Assembly (NCBI GenBank): GCA_025355965.1
Contig: JANXYR010000038.1
Coordinates: forward strand, 1 to 64,000
DNA length: 64,000 nt
Direction of reading: 5' to 3'
DNA from: Geobacteraceae bacterium
GTDB taxonomy: Bacteria > Desulfobacterota > Desulfuromonadia > Geobacterales > Pseudopelobacteraceae
Within the stretch, counting starts at the first letter, position 1; each line of letters begins with the position of its first letter. Both the position numbers and the translations under genes were made by a program. The notes under the pieces were generated by a model, which was not told the DNA's origin, did no database searches, and saw nothing but the letters and a program-made list of their open reading frames with translations. This document shows positions 18,809 through 28,285 of this stretch, one piece after another.

Positions 18809-19222
18809 ATGCCTCTTAGAGACATGTACGAACACTGTGGGCAGTGTGGCTTCATCTATGCCAGAGTAGACACCGAAGGATGGGGGAAAAATAGTGCTAG
18901 GCGCGTTATGTGCCCGGTCTGTGGCTGGACAGCCTACGAAGAAATTAATTGGGAAAGTGGCGAGCCTGAAGTGACCATGCGCAATGTTGCCAAGGGATAT
19001 GGCGCCTTTCGCCTTATTCCGCCGGGCGGTTACTGCGGATATAACGCATTCCACGAACCTGCATCAATCGAGGTGCTTAACACGCTTATGGAACTCCTTT
19101 CCAATAAAGGCTGGAAGGGGTACATCTCGCTGTGGAACAATGATACGCAAAAAGCCTCTCTGGTTCACGGCAGCCCCCAGAGCAAGTTCGACTTGCTGAA
19201 ACAAAAATTGTCAGAGGAGTGA
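18809..19222 (+). CDS. Zinc-ribbon protein of unknown function inside the his operon
   Basis: A 137-residue soluble protein. Cys10 and Cys13 (C-G-Q-C-G) with Cys35 and Cys38 (C-P-V-C-G-W) form a zinc-ribbon pattern in the first 40 residues. The rest has a Gly/Pro-rich turn (I-P-P-G-G-Y-C-G-Y) and a helix-strand end with no motif I recognise. AAAGGAG stands before the ATG, 12 bases separate it from hisC, and only four from hisB, so it is surely translated with the histidine genes. It matches none of the ten known his enzymes. A regulator, metal-handling factor or nucleic-acid-binding protein are all possible. I do not assign a function. Confidence 0.8.
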   Translation: MPLRDMYEHCGQCGFIYARVDTEGWGKNSARRVMCPVCGWTAYEEINWESGEPEVTMRNVAKGYGAFRLIPPGGYCGYNAFHEPASIEVLNTLMELLSNKGWKGYISLWNNDTQKASLVHGSPQSKFDLLKQKLSEE

Positions 19223-19226
19223 TATC

Positions 19227-19814
19227 ATGAGCCGCACCGCCGCTATTGAACGAATCACAAAAGAAACCAGAATAAAGCTGGCGCTGACAGTTGATGGCTC
19301 CGGGTGTGCCAACATCTGTACATCGGTGCCGTTTTTGGACCATATGCTGAATCTTTTTGCCCGCCACGGTCTTTTTGATCTGGACGTTGAAGCGTGCGGC
19401 GACATTGATATCGATTTTCACCATACGGTTGAAGATATCGGCATCGTATTAGGCGAGGCATTCAAGCAGGCGTTGGGGGAGAAGAAAGGAATTCGCCGTT
19501 ATGGTCAGGCATCCGTACCGATGGACGAAACATTGGCCAGTGTAGCAGTGGATATCTCCGGGAGACCATATCTGATTTATCATGTCAACCTGCCAAAAGT
19601 AAAAATCGGCGAGTTTGACGTAGAGCTGGCGAGAGAGTTCTTTCAGGCGTTTGTCAACCACTGCGGCCTCAACCTGCATATCAATGTCATGTACGGTGAT
19701 AATGTTCACCACATCATCGAAGCCTGTTTCAAGGCTTTCGCCAGGGCAATGGACGCCGCAACCCAGATGGACGTTCGGGTAGTAGGTGTCATGTCAACAA
19801 AAGGTGTTATATAA
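19227..19814 (+). CDS. hisB: Imidazoleglycerol-phosphate dehydratase (monofunctional)
   Basis: A 195-residue HisB lacking the N-terminal phosphatase domain found in enterobacteria. It removes water from imidazole-glycerol phosphate, using two manganese ions. The manganese-binding motifs are present as F-L-D-H-M-L near 36-41, D-F-H-H-T-V-E-D near 65-72 and D-N-V-H-H-I-I-E near 153-160. GAGGAG precedes the ATG. It is the last gene of the operon: a strong terminator follows at once, so hisH, hisA, hisF and hisIE, which often follow hisB, must be elsewhere. Confidence 0.96.
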   Translation: MSRTAAIERITKETRIKLALTVDGSGCANICTSVPFLDHMLNLFARHGLFDLDVEACGDIDIDFHHTVEDIGIVLGEAFKQALGEKKGIRRYGQASVPMDETLASVAVDISGRPYLIYHVNLPKVKIGEFDVELAREFFQAFVNHCGLNLHINVMYGDNVHHIIEACFKAFARAMDAATQMDVRVVGVMSTKGVI

Positions 19815-19840
19815 GTTTTATTAATGTTTTCTTCAAACAA

Positions 19841-19886
19841 AAAAAAGGGGGGCACCTAAAATTTAGTGCCCCCCTTTTTTTGTTTG
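19841..19886. terminator. Strong bidirectional intrinsic terminator
   Basis: GGGGGGCA pairs with TGCCCCCC around an AT-rich loop that can itself close as CTAA/TTAG. The stem is flanked by a run of A on the left and seven T on the right, so it works in both directions. It separates the convergent hisB and cpoB genes. Confidence 0.92.
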
Positions 19887-19908
19887 TATCGGGATTAATG
19901 CGTGATGC

Positions 19909-20742
19909 CTATTTTATTTCCTTCAGCAGATCTTTGGCCTTCTTGGCCTCCTCACTTTTCGGAAATCCCTCTACAAGTTTTTTTAGTACAAATTTAGCGC
20001 TTTTGGAATCCTTGATTGCTTCAAATGCCATAGCCTGCTTTAGCATGGCCGCAACCACCTTATCCTTTCCGGGATAACTCTTGATAACCTCCTGATAGGA
20101 CAAAATTGCCGGTTCATAGTTTTTTTCACTGTAGTAAGTTTCACCAATCCAGTAATGCGCATTGGCAGCCAGATCATGTTTGGGATTCTGGTCAAGAAAT
20201 TTGGTGAACTGATCCCTCGCTGCAACCACGTCACCCGCTTTAAGTGAGTCAAGCCCCTTCAAATAAAGAGAGTCGGGGGTAGATGCGGTTTCATCCTTCT
20301 TTACTTTGGCCAGCTCTGCCATTTTTTTCGTGAGAGAATCCAGGACAACCTGCAGTTTTAAGATATTCTCCTCCAAAGCGACAATGCGCTTGTCGGCATC
20401 CTCTCGATATCGGGCCAGATCCTCAGCAGGTTTTTTTATTGCAGTAGCAGCATCGTCAAACTTGCCGTTTAGAGCCTGCATTTCACTCTTGGTACTGTCA
20501 GTTGTGGCCTGAATGTCCGCCGACATTTTTCGGACAGCAGATACATCATCCTTAAAGCCCTTTTCAATTTCTGCTACACTTAATTTTGAATCTTCACGGA
20601 CTTTGGTAAGATCCCTGTCAATAGAAAAAAGACGGGTTTTTATCGAGTCTATATCATTACGGGCGTTATCAAACGAGCTTTGTGATGCACATCCAGCTAG
20701 GAATGATGCTGCCAGCAGCACCATAATTTTCATATATTTCAT
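19909..20742 (-). CDS. cpoB: Outer-membrane lipoprotein CpoB/YbgF-like, coiled coil plus TPR
   Basis: From ATG 20742 the protein has 277 residues. A lipoprotein signal ends at L-A-G-C (Cys18). Residues 25-150 are a long heptad-rich coiled coil, and the C-terminal 120 residues carry tetratricopeptide repeats of the YbgF type (L-Y-L-K-G-L-D-S-L-K-A-G-D, A-H-Y-W-I-G-E-T-Y-Y, A-M-L-K-Q-A-M-A-F-E). YbgF/CpoB links Tol-Pal constriction to peptidoglycan synthesis. Here it is not beside tol-pal genes. The coiled coil is longer than in E. coli and the lipid anchor is extra. GGAGAA lies nine bases before this ATG; longer starts up to 20790 lack one. Confidence 0.75.
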   Translation of the reverse strand: MKYMKIMVLLAASFLAGCASQSSFDNARNDIDSIKTRLFSIDRDLTKVREDSKLSVAEIEKGFKDDVSAVRKMSADIQATTDSTKSEMQALNGKFDDAATAIKKPAEDLARYREDADKRIVALEENILKLQVVLDSLTKKMAELAKVKKDETASTPDSLYLKGLDSLKAGDVVAARDQFTKFLDQNPKHDLAANAHYWIGETYYSEKNYEPAILSYQEVIKSYPGKDKVVAAMLKQAMAFEAIKDSKSAKFVLKKLVEGFPKSEEAKKAKDLLKEIK

Positions 20743-20780
20743 GTAATCAAGTTCTCCTCTATTCATCGAATTGTTTTGCA

Positions 20781-20809
20781 TATATATCACGACTGAATAC
20801 CGTTGACAA
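20781..20809 (-). promoter_or_regulatory. Candidate sigma-70 promoter of cpoB
   Basis: On the minus strand TTGTCA (20809-20804), a 17-base spacer and TATATA (20786-20781) precede the cpoB start by about 40 bases. The match is good and the spacing ideal. Confidence 0.6.
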
Positions 20810-20815
20810 GCATCT

Positions 20816-20836
20816 GCAGCTTCAGTTTGAAGCTGC
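20816..20836. repeat. Perfect inverted repeat between the cpoB and hppA promoters
   Basis: GCAGCTTC (20816-20823) and GAAGCTGC (20829-20836) form an 8-base perfect dyad around AGTTT. It lies seven bases upstream of the cpoB -35 box and about 40 upstream of the hppA -35 box. The position suits a shared operator, but no cognate regulator is identified. Confidence 0.55.
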
Positions 20837-20877
20837 TACAACGAAGAGTCCAGCGGTGGATGAAAGAGTATTTATAC

Positions 20878-20906
20878 TTGACAAAAGCGAGGTATTCCAT
20901 TAACTA
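20878..20906 (+). promoter_or_regulatory. Candidate sigma-70 promoter of hppA
   Basis: A consensus TTGACA (20878-20883), a 17-base spacer and TAACTA (20901-20906) lie about 70 bases before the hppA ATG. This is one of the strongest -35 boxes in the window, fitting a highly expressed gene. Confidence 0.65.
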
Positions 20907-20977
20907 TCTACCGTTTTTGGGTCATACAGCTAGAATGCCACCGATTGGCTATTCATATTAAACAGGAGGAAGTAAAA

Positions 20978-23047
20978 ATGGAACAGTATGCAGTTGTTTT
21001 TGCCTTGGTCTGTGCCGCAGCAGCCGTTGCCTACGGCCTGTTCACAGCAAGCTGGATTTTAGGTCTGCCTCAGGGCAATGACAGAATGAAGCAGATTGCC
21101 GCAGCGATTCAGGAAGGGGCCGGCGCCTACATGAAGCGCCAGTACACAATCATCGCTGCTGTTGGCGTTGTTATGTTTGTTGCTCTGTTTGCAACGCTTG
21201 GCGCAAAGACCGCTATTGGCTTCGCCGTTGGTGCCGTTTTTTCCGGCCTGACCGGCTTTATCGGCATGTTTGTTTCTGTTCGCGCCAATGTGCGTACGAC
21301 TGAAGCGGCCAAATCCGGCATTACAAAAGCCCTCAACGTCGCCTTCAAGGGTGGCGCGATCACCGGTATGCTCGTAGTTGGCCTCGGCCTTCTCGGCGTT
21401 GCCGGTTACTACATGATCCTGTTGAAACTTATGCCGGGAGAACCAGTCAAGGACGTCGTCACACAGCTGGTAGGCCTTGGTTTTGGCGGTTCGCTGATCT
21501 CCATCTTTGCCCGTCTCGGCGGCGGCATCTTCACCAAGGGCGCTGACGTCGGCGCTGACCTGGTCGGCAAGGTTGAGGCCGGTATTCCTGAGGATGACCC
21601 ACGCAACCCTGCAGTTATTGCTGACAACGTTGGGGACAACGTTGGGGACTGTGCCGGTATGGCCGCTGACCTTTTCGAAACCTATGCTGTGACACTGATC
21701 GCCGCAATGCTGCTGGGTGCCATCACCTTTACCGGCAATGCCAGCTCCGTCAGCTACCCGCTGATTCTGGGCGGCATCTCCATCATCACCTCCATCATCG
21801 GCACCTACTTCGTTAAACTTGGCTCAAGCGGTAAAATCATGACCGCTCTGTACAAAGGTCTGATCGCTTCGGCTGTGCTTGCCTGCATCGCCTTCTACTT
21901 CGTCACGGCACAAATGTTCCCGGCTGGACTCACAAACTCCGCCGGCATAACCTTCAGTGCTATGAACATCTTCATTTCGGCCATCGTCGGTCTGGTTGTT
22001 ACCGGTGCCATCTTCTGGATTACCGAGTACTACACAGCAACCGAGTACGGTCCGGTACAGCACATTGCACAGGCCTCCACAACCGGCCACGGCACCAACG
22101 TCATCGCTGGCCTGGGTGTATCTATGAAGTCAACCGCCGCTCCGGTAATCGTCATAGCAGCCGGCATCATAGTTGCCTTTCAGTGCGCCGGAGTCTACGG
22201 CATCGCTATCGCTGCCGTCTCAATGCTGTCACTCACCGGAATAGTTGTTGCTATGGACGCCTACGGTCCAATCACTGATAACGCCGGTGGTATCGCTGAA
22301 ATGGCTGAACTGGACGACTCCGTTCGGGCCGTAACCGATCCACTTGACGCTGTCGGCAACACCACCAAGGCTGTCACCAAGGGCTATGCTATCGGCTCCG
22401 CAGGCCTTGCCGCCGTTATCCTCTTCACATCCTATGTCGATGAGTTGAATCACGCACTGCAACTGGCCGGCAAAGAGATCATCAAATTTGACCTCTCTGA
22501 CCCATATATCATTGTCGGTCTTTTCATCGGCGGCATGCTCCCTTACTACTTTGCAGCACAATGCATGGAAGCTGTCGGTAAAGCCGGCGGCGCTGTTGTT
22601 GTCGAAGTACGCCGTCAGTTCCGCGAGATCAAGGGAATTATGGAAGGCACCGGTAAACCGGATTATGCCGCCTGCGTTGATATTGTCACCAAAACTGCTC
22701 TTAAAGAGATGGTTATCCCAGGTCTGATCCCGATCTTGGCCCCGGTTATCGTCGGCTTCACTCTCGGGCCAAAGGCTTTGGGCGGCGTGATCGTCGGCAC
22801 CATTGTAACCGGTATCTTCGTTGCCATCTCCATGACCACCGGCGGCGGCGCCTGGGATAATGCCAAGAAATACATTGAAGACGGCCACCACGGCGGCAAA
22901 GGCGGCGATGCCCACAAAGCTGCTGTCACCGGCGACACTGTTGGCGACCCCTACAAGGATACCGCCGGTCCGGCGATCAACCCGATGATCAAGATCATCA
23001 ATATTGTTTCACTTCTGATCGTGCCGCTTCTGGCTAAAATGATGTAG
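20978..23047 (+). CDS. hppA: Membrane-bound proton-pumping pyrophosphatase, K+-independent type
   Basis: A 689-residue protein of about 16 transmembrane helices that couples pyrophosphate hydrolysis to H+ export. Substrate motifs are intact: [27 protein letters not shown], and near the end G-G-A-W-D-N-A-K-K and [11 protein letters not shown]. The K+-site signature reads G-N-T-T-K-A-V-T with Lys464 and Thr467, the pair typical of K+-independent H+ pumps; K+-dependent forms have Ala at the Lys position. AGGAGGAAG before ATG 20978 fixes the start, although the frame opens at 20945. The single-gene unit has its own promoter and terminator. Confidence 0.95.
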   Translation: MEQYAVVFALVCAAAAVAYGLFTASWILGLPQGNDRMKQIAAAIQEGAGAYMKRQYTIIAAVGVVMFVALFATLGAKTAIGFAVGAVFSGLTGFIGMFVSVRANVRTTEAAKSGITKALNVAFKGGAITGMLVVGLGLLGVAGYYMILLKLMPGEPVKDVVTQLVGLGFGGSLISIFARLGGGIFTKGADVGADLVGKVEAGIPEDDPRNPAVIADNVGDNVGDCAGMAADLFETYAVTLIAAMLLGAITFTGNASSVSYPLILGGISIITSIIGTYFVKLGSSGKIMTALYKGLIASAVLACIAFYFVTAQMFPAGLTNSAGITFSAMNIFISAIVGLVVTGAIFWITEYYTATEYGPVQHIAQASTTGHGTNVIAGLGVSMKSTAAPVIVIAAGIIVAFQCAGVYGIAIAAVSMLSLTGIVVAMDAYGPITDNAGGIAEMAELDDSVRAVTDPLDAVGNTTKAVTKGYAIGSAGLAAVILFTSYVDELNHALQLAGKEIIKFDLSDPYIIVGLFIGGMLPYYFAAQCMEAVGKAGGAVVVEVRRQFREIKGIMEGTGKPDYAACVDIVTKTALKEMVIPGLIPILAPVIVGFTLGPKALGGVIVGTIVTGIFVAISMTTGGGAWDNAKKYIEDGHHGGKGGDAHKAAVTGDTVGDPYKDTAGPAINPMIKIINIVSLLIVPLLAKMM

Positions 23048-23071
23048 TTCGGAAGGCATTATCGTTTCGGC

Positions 23072-23112
23072 AAGGCGGTACTGGGGATTTCCCCAGTACC
23101 GCCTTTTTCTTT
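23072..23112 (+). terminator. Intrinsic terminator of hppA
   Basis: AAGGCGGTACTGGGG (23072-23086) and CCCCAGTACCGCCTT (23091-23105) form a perfect 15-base stem with a 4-base loop, followed by TTTCTTT. It is among the strongest terminators in the window and cleanly separates hppA from the RNase gene. Confidence 0.95.
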
Positions 23113-23138
23113 GCTTTCAGCGCCAAAAGGGTTATAAT
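23111..23138 (+). promoter_or_regulatory. Candidate sigma-70 promoter of the RNase E/G gene
   Basis: TTGCTT (23111-23116), a 16-base spacer and a consensus TATAAT (23133-23138) begin right at the tail of the hppA terminator, leaving a leader of about 50 bases before the ATG at 23193. Confidence 0.6.
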
Positions 23139-23192
23139 CCGCAAGTTTTACATCTAAACTGGCACTAACTACCTGAAAGGCAATTTACTTAA

Positions 23193-25412
23193 ATGAGCAC
23201 ACCCATAAGCAAAAAAATGCTGATTAATGTCATGCATCCCGAAGAGACTCGCGTAGCCATTGTTCACGATGGTCGCCTGATGGAGCTGAATATAGAGATC
23301 AGCGGTAAAGAGCAGATCAAAGGCAACATCTACAAGGGTGTTGTCCTTCGTGTCGAACCTGGGCTTCAGGCCGCTTTTGTCGACATCGGTCGCGCCAAAC
23401 CCGGATTCCTCCAGATTGGTGAACTGCATCCGGATTATTGGGAATGGCGTGATGACATTCCGGAAGAACAGCGCAAGCGACGCCCCCGAATTCAGGAAGT
23501 ATTGCGACGCGGACAGGAGTTGGTCGTACAGATCGAGAAGGATGAACGCGACAACAAAGGTTCGGCGCTTACCAGTTATCTCTCCCTACCAGGGCGGTAT
23601 ATGGTCATAATGCCTGGGAGTGATTCAACCGGCATCTCACGAAAAGTAGAGCAGGAAGGAACCCGCAAAAAGTTAAAAGAAATTGTGAGCGAGATGAGTA
23701 TTCCTGAGGGAATGGGATATATTATCCGTACTGAAGCGGTGGGTCGTGCTCCTGAAGAGTTGCAGAAGGATTTCACCAATCTGACCGAATTGTATGAATC
23801 GATCAAACGACGGGCTTCTGAAATCAAAGGCGCTGGTGAAATTTATCGCGACAGCGGTCTTATCATCCGCACCATCAGAGACTACTTTTCGGATGACATT
23901 GACGAGGTGCTGGTTGACAGCAAGGACGCCTACCGTGAAGCCAAGGAGTTTTTCCGTGACACCATGCCGGCCTGTGAAAAACGGGTTAAGCTGCATAAGG
24001 AAAAGCGGCCGATTTTTTCCCGTTTTCAACTTGAAGAGCAGATAGACCAGATCTATGAAAAACGTGTGCCGCTACCATCCGGGGGTTCGCTGATCATTGA
24101 GCCAACCGAAGCGCTTGTTTCAATCGATGTCAACTCTGGGAAGTCAAGCGGAGAGCGCGGCATTGAAGACACCGCCTTTAAGACAAACATGGAGGCCGCA
24201 GAAGAGGTTGCCAGGCAGTTGCGACTTCGCGACCTGGGTGGTCTGATTGTTATCGATTTTATCGACATGCGCGACAACAAGCATAACGGCGACGTTGAAA
24301 AAAACCTTAAAAACTCCCTCAAAATGGATAAGGCCCGTGTCAATGTAGGCCGTATTTCGCAATTTGGTATTATGGAGATGTCGCGCCAACGGATTGCCAA
24401 AACATTAAATGATGCCATCCACCTCGAATGTCCGCACTGCGAGGGACGCGGTAAAGTCAAGTCGGTCGAAGCCATGGCGGTCTCATTCCTGCGCAAGGTT
24501 CACGCAGCTGCTGCCAAAGGAACCGTTGCCGAAGTACGTGGAGGATTACCTCTGGAAGTGGCGTACTACCTTCTTAACCGCAAAAAACGTGAACTGACCC
24601 AGATTGAAAACGATTATGAAATTGAAGTGACCGTCAAGGGTAAGACATCTTTCCTGCTTAATCAGTTGGAGCTTGAAACTATCAAACGCGAAAAACCGCA
24701 CCTTGATGATGTTCTTAAGAGTGAGGCTGAAGCAGAAGAAGCCCATAAAACTGTTGTCCCTACCCCTGTCGCCCTGATTATTACGACCGATGAAGAGCAG
24801 AAAACCGAAGGCACCGCTCCTGCGGATGGTGCCAAAAAACGGAAACGTCGCAAGAAAAAGAAGAAGGTTGTCAGTGATGTTAATCAGGACGTGACGGAGC
24901 TGGAGCAGAGCGAAGTAGAGACCGATCAGGGCAACAGCTCTGAGGTTGAAGAGCTCTCCGAAGGAACTGAAGCTATCCTTTCGGAAACTGGTGACGCCGT
25001 ATCAGATCAAGCTGCAAAACCAAAGAAACGGAAACGACGTCGTAGCCGCAGCAAAACTCATAAAGAACAGGAACACACTGCAGAGGAAACACCTGTTGCA
25101 ACTATTGCTGAGCCTGTTGCAGTGGAAACATCTGTTCCGGACATTACACAGCCTGAAGCGGCCCCCGCGAAGACCAAACCGAAACGTGCCCGGACACCAC
25201 GCAAGAAAAAGCCGGAAACTACTGTTGATGAGCCCATAGCCTCCGAACTGAAGATTGAAACAGCTGCTGTTCCCGAGCCTCTTCCGGCAGAAAAGAAACC
25301 ACGCAGAGCAGCCCCAAAAAAGGCCAAGGAGCCGGTAATCACCGACCCGGAACCAGAGACTGCACCACCTAAACCGGCGGCCCGGCCACGGCGTAAGAAA
25401 AAGGTTGAGTAA
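23193..25412 (+). CDS. rng: Ribonuclease E/G family endoribonuclease with basic C-terminal tail
   Basis: A 739-residue single-strand endoribonuclease for mRNA decay and rRNA processing. An S1 domain occupies about 38-130; the DNase-I-like catalytic part has Asp312 (S-I-D-V-N-S-G-K) and Asp355 (V-I-D-F-I-D-M), the two magnesium ligands. Zinc-link cysteines Cys413 and Cys416 (C-P-H-C-E-G-R-G) join subunits. From about 530 the tail is Pro/Ala/Glu-rich with several Lys/Arg blocks, low complexity like the scaffold region of RNase E but without a motif I can name. Length is between E. coli RNase G (489) and RNase E (1061), so rng or rne could be used. It stands alone. Confidence 0.92.
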   Translation: MSTPISKKMLINVMHPEETRVAIVHDGRLMELNIEISGKEQIKGNIYKGVVLRVEPGLQAAFVDIGRAKPGFLQIGELHPDYWEWRDDIPEEQRKRRPRIQEVLRRGQELVVQIEKDERDNKGSALTSYLSLPGRYMVIMPGSDSTGISRKVEQEGTRKKLKEIVSEMSIPEGMGYIIRTEAVGRAPEELQKDFTNLTELYESIKRRASEIKGAGEIYRDSGLIIRTIRDYFSDDIDEVLVDSKDAYREAKEFFRDTMPACEKRVKLHKEKRPIFSRFQLEEQIDQIYEKRVPLPSGGSLIIEPTEALVSIDVNSGKSSGERGIEDTAFKTNMEAAEEVARQLRLRDLGGLIVIDFIDMRDNKHNGDVEKNLKNSLKMDKARVNVGRISQFGIMEMSRQRIAKTLNDAIHLECPHCEGRGKVKSVEAMAVSFLRKVHAAAAKGTVAEVRGGLPLEVAYYLLNRKKRELTQIENDYEIEVTVKGKTSFLLNQLELETIKREKPHLDDVLKSEAEAEEAHKTVVPTPVALIITTDEEQKTEGTAPADGAKKRKRRKKKKKVVSDVNQDVTELEQSEVETDQGNSSEVEELSEGTEAILSETGDAVSDQAAKPKKRKRRRSRSKTHKEQEHTAEETPVATIAEPVAVETSVPDITQPEAAPAKTKPKRARTPRKKKPETTVDEPIASELKIETAAVPEPLPAEKKPRRAAPKKAKEPVITDPEPETAPPKPAARPRRKKKVE

Positions 25413-25459
25413 ATACCGTAAATCACACCCATAAACTTCTATGTAGCATGGAGAATTTA

Positions 25460-26665
25460 ATGCAGAGATATATACAATACATATTCGTCCTTCTTATTGT
25501 TGCCTGTATTGCCGCCTGCGGCGGCGGGGGTACTACAGCAGCAACTCCGGTCTATGACTATAACCCAACAGGAACAGCGTTAAGCCTTGCACCAGCACCA
25601 GCAAACCAACATATGGGGGGCGCAGTTCAGGGAGGGGCTATTTTAAATAAGTTCTCTAACTACTCGGGCTCAACCTTTACCGGCACTGCCGGAAGCAGCA
25701 TCGGGTTTAGCAATTACACCGCGGCCAACACTCCTCCAGCGACGTTCAACCACCCCACCGACATCACTACTGATGGGACTGATTTTTACGTTGCAGATTA
25801 TACAAATAACGCCATACGCAAGGTAACCACATCAGGTGGTATTACCAAAGTGACAACCCTGCAATGCACAGATGTAGATACCAGTGTTACAGGCTTCCAT
25901 TTCCCATTCAGCCTTACAATAAGTCCAGACGGCAAACAGCTCTACGTCGTAGATTCCGGTTTAAATGCAATTCGTGTTGTCACTCTTGATACCAAGAGTG
26001 TCATCACAATCGGCAGCACTACCGGCGTGGCTGGTTCAGTCGATTCTGCGGTTAAAACCGATGTGCGTTTTAATCGTCCAACCGGCATAACCACAGATGG
26101 CGACAATCTCTACGTCACTGATTCCGGCAACCACTCCATACGCCGGATAGATATTAAGAAGAACTACGCTGTTTCGACCATGGCCGGCACATCGGGAGCA
26201 ATAGGCTCAACTGACGGCGCCCCGAGAGACGCACGCTTTAACCTACCACAACGCATCACCACTGACAGGTCCAGCCTCTTTGTAACCGACTTTATGAACC
26301 GGACAATCCGTAAGATTGATATTGTAACAGGTACGGTTTCCACCTTAGCCGGCAAACCTGGACCACTCGAAACGGCGACTGATGGAATTGGGGCAGCAGC
26401 ACACTTCAACCAGCCTAACGGCATTACAACAGATGGTACAAATCTTTATGTAACGGACTCATACTTGAACACCATCCGTAAGATCGTTATAGCCACAGGA
26501 GCTGTCACAACCATATCCACACCCAACCGTAGCCTTCACACCCCAATTGGAATAACTACTGACGGGGTTAGCCTCTTCGTTACGGATACTTACAATGTAG
26601 TCAGAGACCCTAATACACTCATAGATACGTACACTTACAGCAATAGTATAATAAAGTTGGATTAA
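25460..26665 (+). CDS. NHL-repeat beta-propeller lipoprotein
   Basis: From ATG 25460 (GGAG six bases upstream) the protein has 401 residues; an ATG at 25448 would add four. The lipoprotein signal ends at I-A-A-C-G-G-G-G (Cys20). Residues 95-400 are five or six NHL-type repeats, each with a P-x-G-I-T-T-D-G core, then L-Y-V-T-D-S or F-V-T-D, then N-x-I-R-K-I. Such propellers are extracytoplasmic binding or scaffold domains, with no defined catalytic activity. It lies alone between the RNase gene and lysS. The repeats keep their register with no frameshift, so the gene looks functional. Its partner cannot be told. Confidence 0.82.
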   Translation: MQRYIQYIFVLLIVACIAACGGGGTTAATPVYDYNPTGTALSLAPAPANQHMGGAVQGGAILNKFSNYSGSTFTGTAGSSIGFSNYTAANTPPATFNHPTDITTDGTDFYVADYTNNAIRKVTTSGGITKVTTLQCTDVDTSVTGFHFPFSLTISPDGKQLYVVDSGLNAIRVVTLDTKSVITIGSTTGVAGSVDSAVKTDVRFNRPTGITTDGDNLYVTDSGNHSIRRIDIKKNYAVSTMAGTSGAIGSTDGAPRDARFNLPQRITTDRSSLFVTDFMNRTIRKIDIVTGTVSTLAGKPGPLETATDGIGAAAHFNQPNGITTDGTNLYVTDSYLNTIRKIVIATGAVTTISTPNRSLHTPIGITTDGVSLFVTDTYNVVRDPNTLIDTYTYSNSIIKLD

Positions 26666-26723
26666 GAGAACAGTTAGTTTCAAAAACCTCAATATGTGAG
26701 GCCTTGTTAAACCCCTTTTTTTC

Positions 26724-26752
26724 TTGACGTACCAGGATGTTGAAGATATTTT
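26724..26752 (+). promoter_or_regulatory. Candidate promoter of the lysS-lol-bam-lpx operon
   Basis: TTGACG (26724-26729), a 17-base spacer and TATTTT (26747-26752) lie about 50 bases before the lysS ATG. Since gaps are small from lysS to lpxK, this could drive nearly 16 kb of envelope genes, though internal promoters are likely. Confidence 0.55.
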
Positions 26753-26803
26753 TATCCGCTTGATTAACGGAACTTTTTTGTTGTGAAAGGTTGAATAACC
26801 ACT

Positions 26804-28282
26804 ATGGAAGAATTAAGTGAACTCCTGCTTCAAAGACGCCGCAAGGTTGATACGCTGTGGGAAGCTGGTATAAATCCCTACCCTAACGATTTCAAACCTC
26901 AACACACTTCAGCGGATATTATTGCCACTTACGCCTCCGTAGAGCAGCTTGACGCCACTGATGCCAGCATAAGCGTTGCCGGTCGTATTCTGGCGCGCCG
27001 ATCGTTTGGCAAAGCCGCTTTTATACAGCTTCAGGATCGAAAGGGGCGCATTCAGCTTTATGTCAAAAAAGATGAGATCGGCGAAGAAGCGTTTGCCGCA
27101 TTTGATACTTTTGACATCGGCGATATAGTTGGAGCTGAAGGTTTTCCGTTCCGTACCAAAACCGGTGAACTATCCCTCCATATCCGCTCCATACGGCTAC
27201 TCGTCAAATCGCTCCTGCCACTGCCGGAAAAATTCCACGGGTTGACCGATGTAGAAACTCGCTACCGGCAGCGCTACGTTGACCTGATCGTAAATCCGGA
27301 AGCTCGCGAAATATTTTATAAACGCTCCCGCATCGTCAACCTGATCCGCAGCTTCATGACCGATCGCGATTTTCTTGAAGTGGAAACACCCATGATGCAT
27401 CAGATCCCGGGCGGAGCGACGGCACGCCCCTTTATTACCCATCACAACACTCTCGACATGGAACTATACCTCCGCGTGGCTCCGGAGCTCTATCTGAAGC
27501 GCCTTGTCGTCGGCGGACTGGATCGGGTTTTCGAGATCAATCGCAACTTCCGCAACGAAGGTATTTCGGTACGCCACAACCCCGAATTTACCATGATGGA
27601 GTTCTATCAGGCTTATGCAACATACGAAGATCTGATGGATTTCACCGAAGAGCTGTTCTGCCACATCGCACAGGAAGTCCTCGGCACCCTTGATTTTAAC
27701 AATCAGGGGCTTGATATCAGCTTCCAGCGCCCATGGAAACGTTTAACAGTTCGTGATGCAATTTTGGAATATGGCGACATTGAAGCAAAACAACTGGATG
27801 ACCGCGATCTGGCTCTGTCGTACGCTCGCAGTATTGGGCTGTCACTACCTGATGGAATCGGCTATGGCAAGCTTCTGATGGAGATTTTTGAAGAGGTTGC
27901 CGAACACAAGCTGATCCAGCCAACCTTTGTCACCGCCTACCCCACCGAGGTTTCACCGTTATCGCGCAAGAACGACCATAACCCTGAAATTGTTGACCGT
28001 TTTGAGCTGATAATCGGCGGGCGTGAAATAGCCAATGCATTCTCCGAGCTGAATGATCCGGTCGACCAGAAAGAACGCTTCCTAGCTCAAGTTGCCGAGA
28101 AGGACAAAGGTGACGAAGAAGCTCACTATATGGATGAAGATTATATCCGCGCCCTTGAATATGGCCTACCTCCTACGGCAGGCGAGGGCATCGGCATAGA
28201 TCGCCTGGTAATGTTGCTGACCGACTCCCCTTCGATACGGGATGTAATTTTATTCCCACAGCTTCGCAAGGAAGTCAAATAA
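26804..28282 (+). CDS. lysS: Lysyl-tRNA synthetase, class II
   Basis: A 492-residue cytoplasmic enzyme that charges tRNA-Lys. The N-terminal OB fold for anticodon binding spans about 50-150 ([15 protein letters not shown]). Class II motifs are all present: motif 1 with [10 protein letters not shown] near 195, motif 2 R-N-E-G-I-S-x-R-H-N-P-E-F-T near 254-267, and motif 3 G-I-G-I-D-R-L-V-M near 465-473. Length is typical. It begins the long envelope operon, with only three bases between its stop and the lolC start; lysS beside lol genes is a recurring order in deltaproteobacteria. Confidence 0.96.
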   Translation: MEELSELLLQRRRKVDTLWEAGINPYPNDFKPQHTSADIIATYASVEQLDATDASISVAGRILARRSFGKAAFIQLQDRKGRIQLYVKKDEIGEEAFAAFDTFDIGDIVGAEGFPFRTKTGELSLHIRSIRLLVKSLLPLPEKFHGLTDVETRYRQRYVDLIVNPEAREIFYKRSRIVNLIRSFMTDRDFLEVETPMMHQIPGGATARPFITHHNTLDMELYLRVAPELYLKRLVVGGLDRVFEINRNFRNEGISVRHNPEFTMMEFYQAYATYEDLMDFTEELFCHIAQEVLGTLDFNNQGLDISFQRPWKRLTVRDAILEYGDIEAKQLDDRDLALSYARSIGLSLPDGIGYGKLLMEIFEEVAEHKLIQPTFVTAYPTEVSPLSRKNDHNPEIVDRFELIIGGREIANAFSELNDPVDQKERFLAQVAEKDKGDEEAHYMDEDYIRALEYGLPPTAGEGIGIDRLVMLLTDSPSIRDVILFPQLRKEVK

Positions 28283-28285
28283 CTG

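Noticed and set aside
20945-20977. Upstream start of hppA at 20945
   Set aside because: The added residues are polar and contain the AGGAGG ribosome site that serves ATG 20978.
26690-26724. Short CCTCA/TGAGG hairpin followed by T-run as terminator of the NHL gene
   Set aside because: The stem is only five pairs and the T-run starts about 15 bases later; too weak to list as a terminator.
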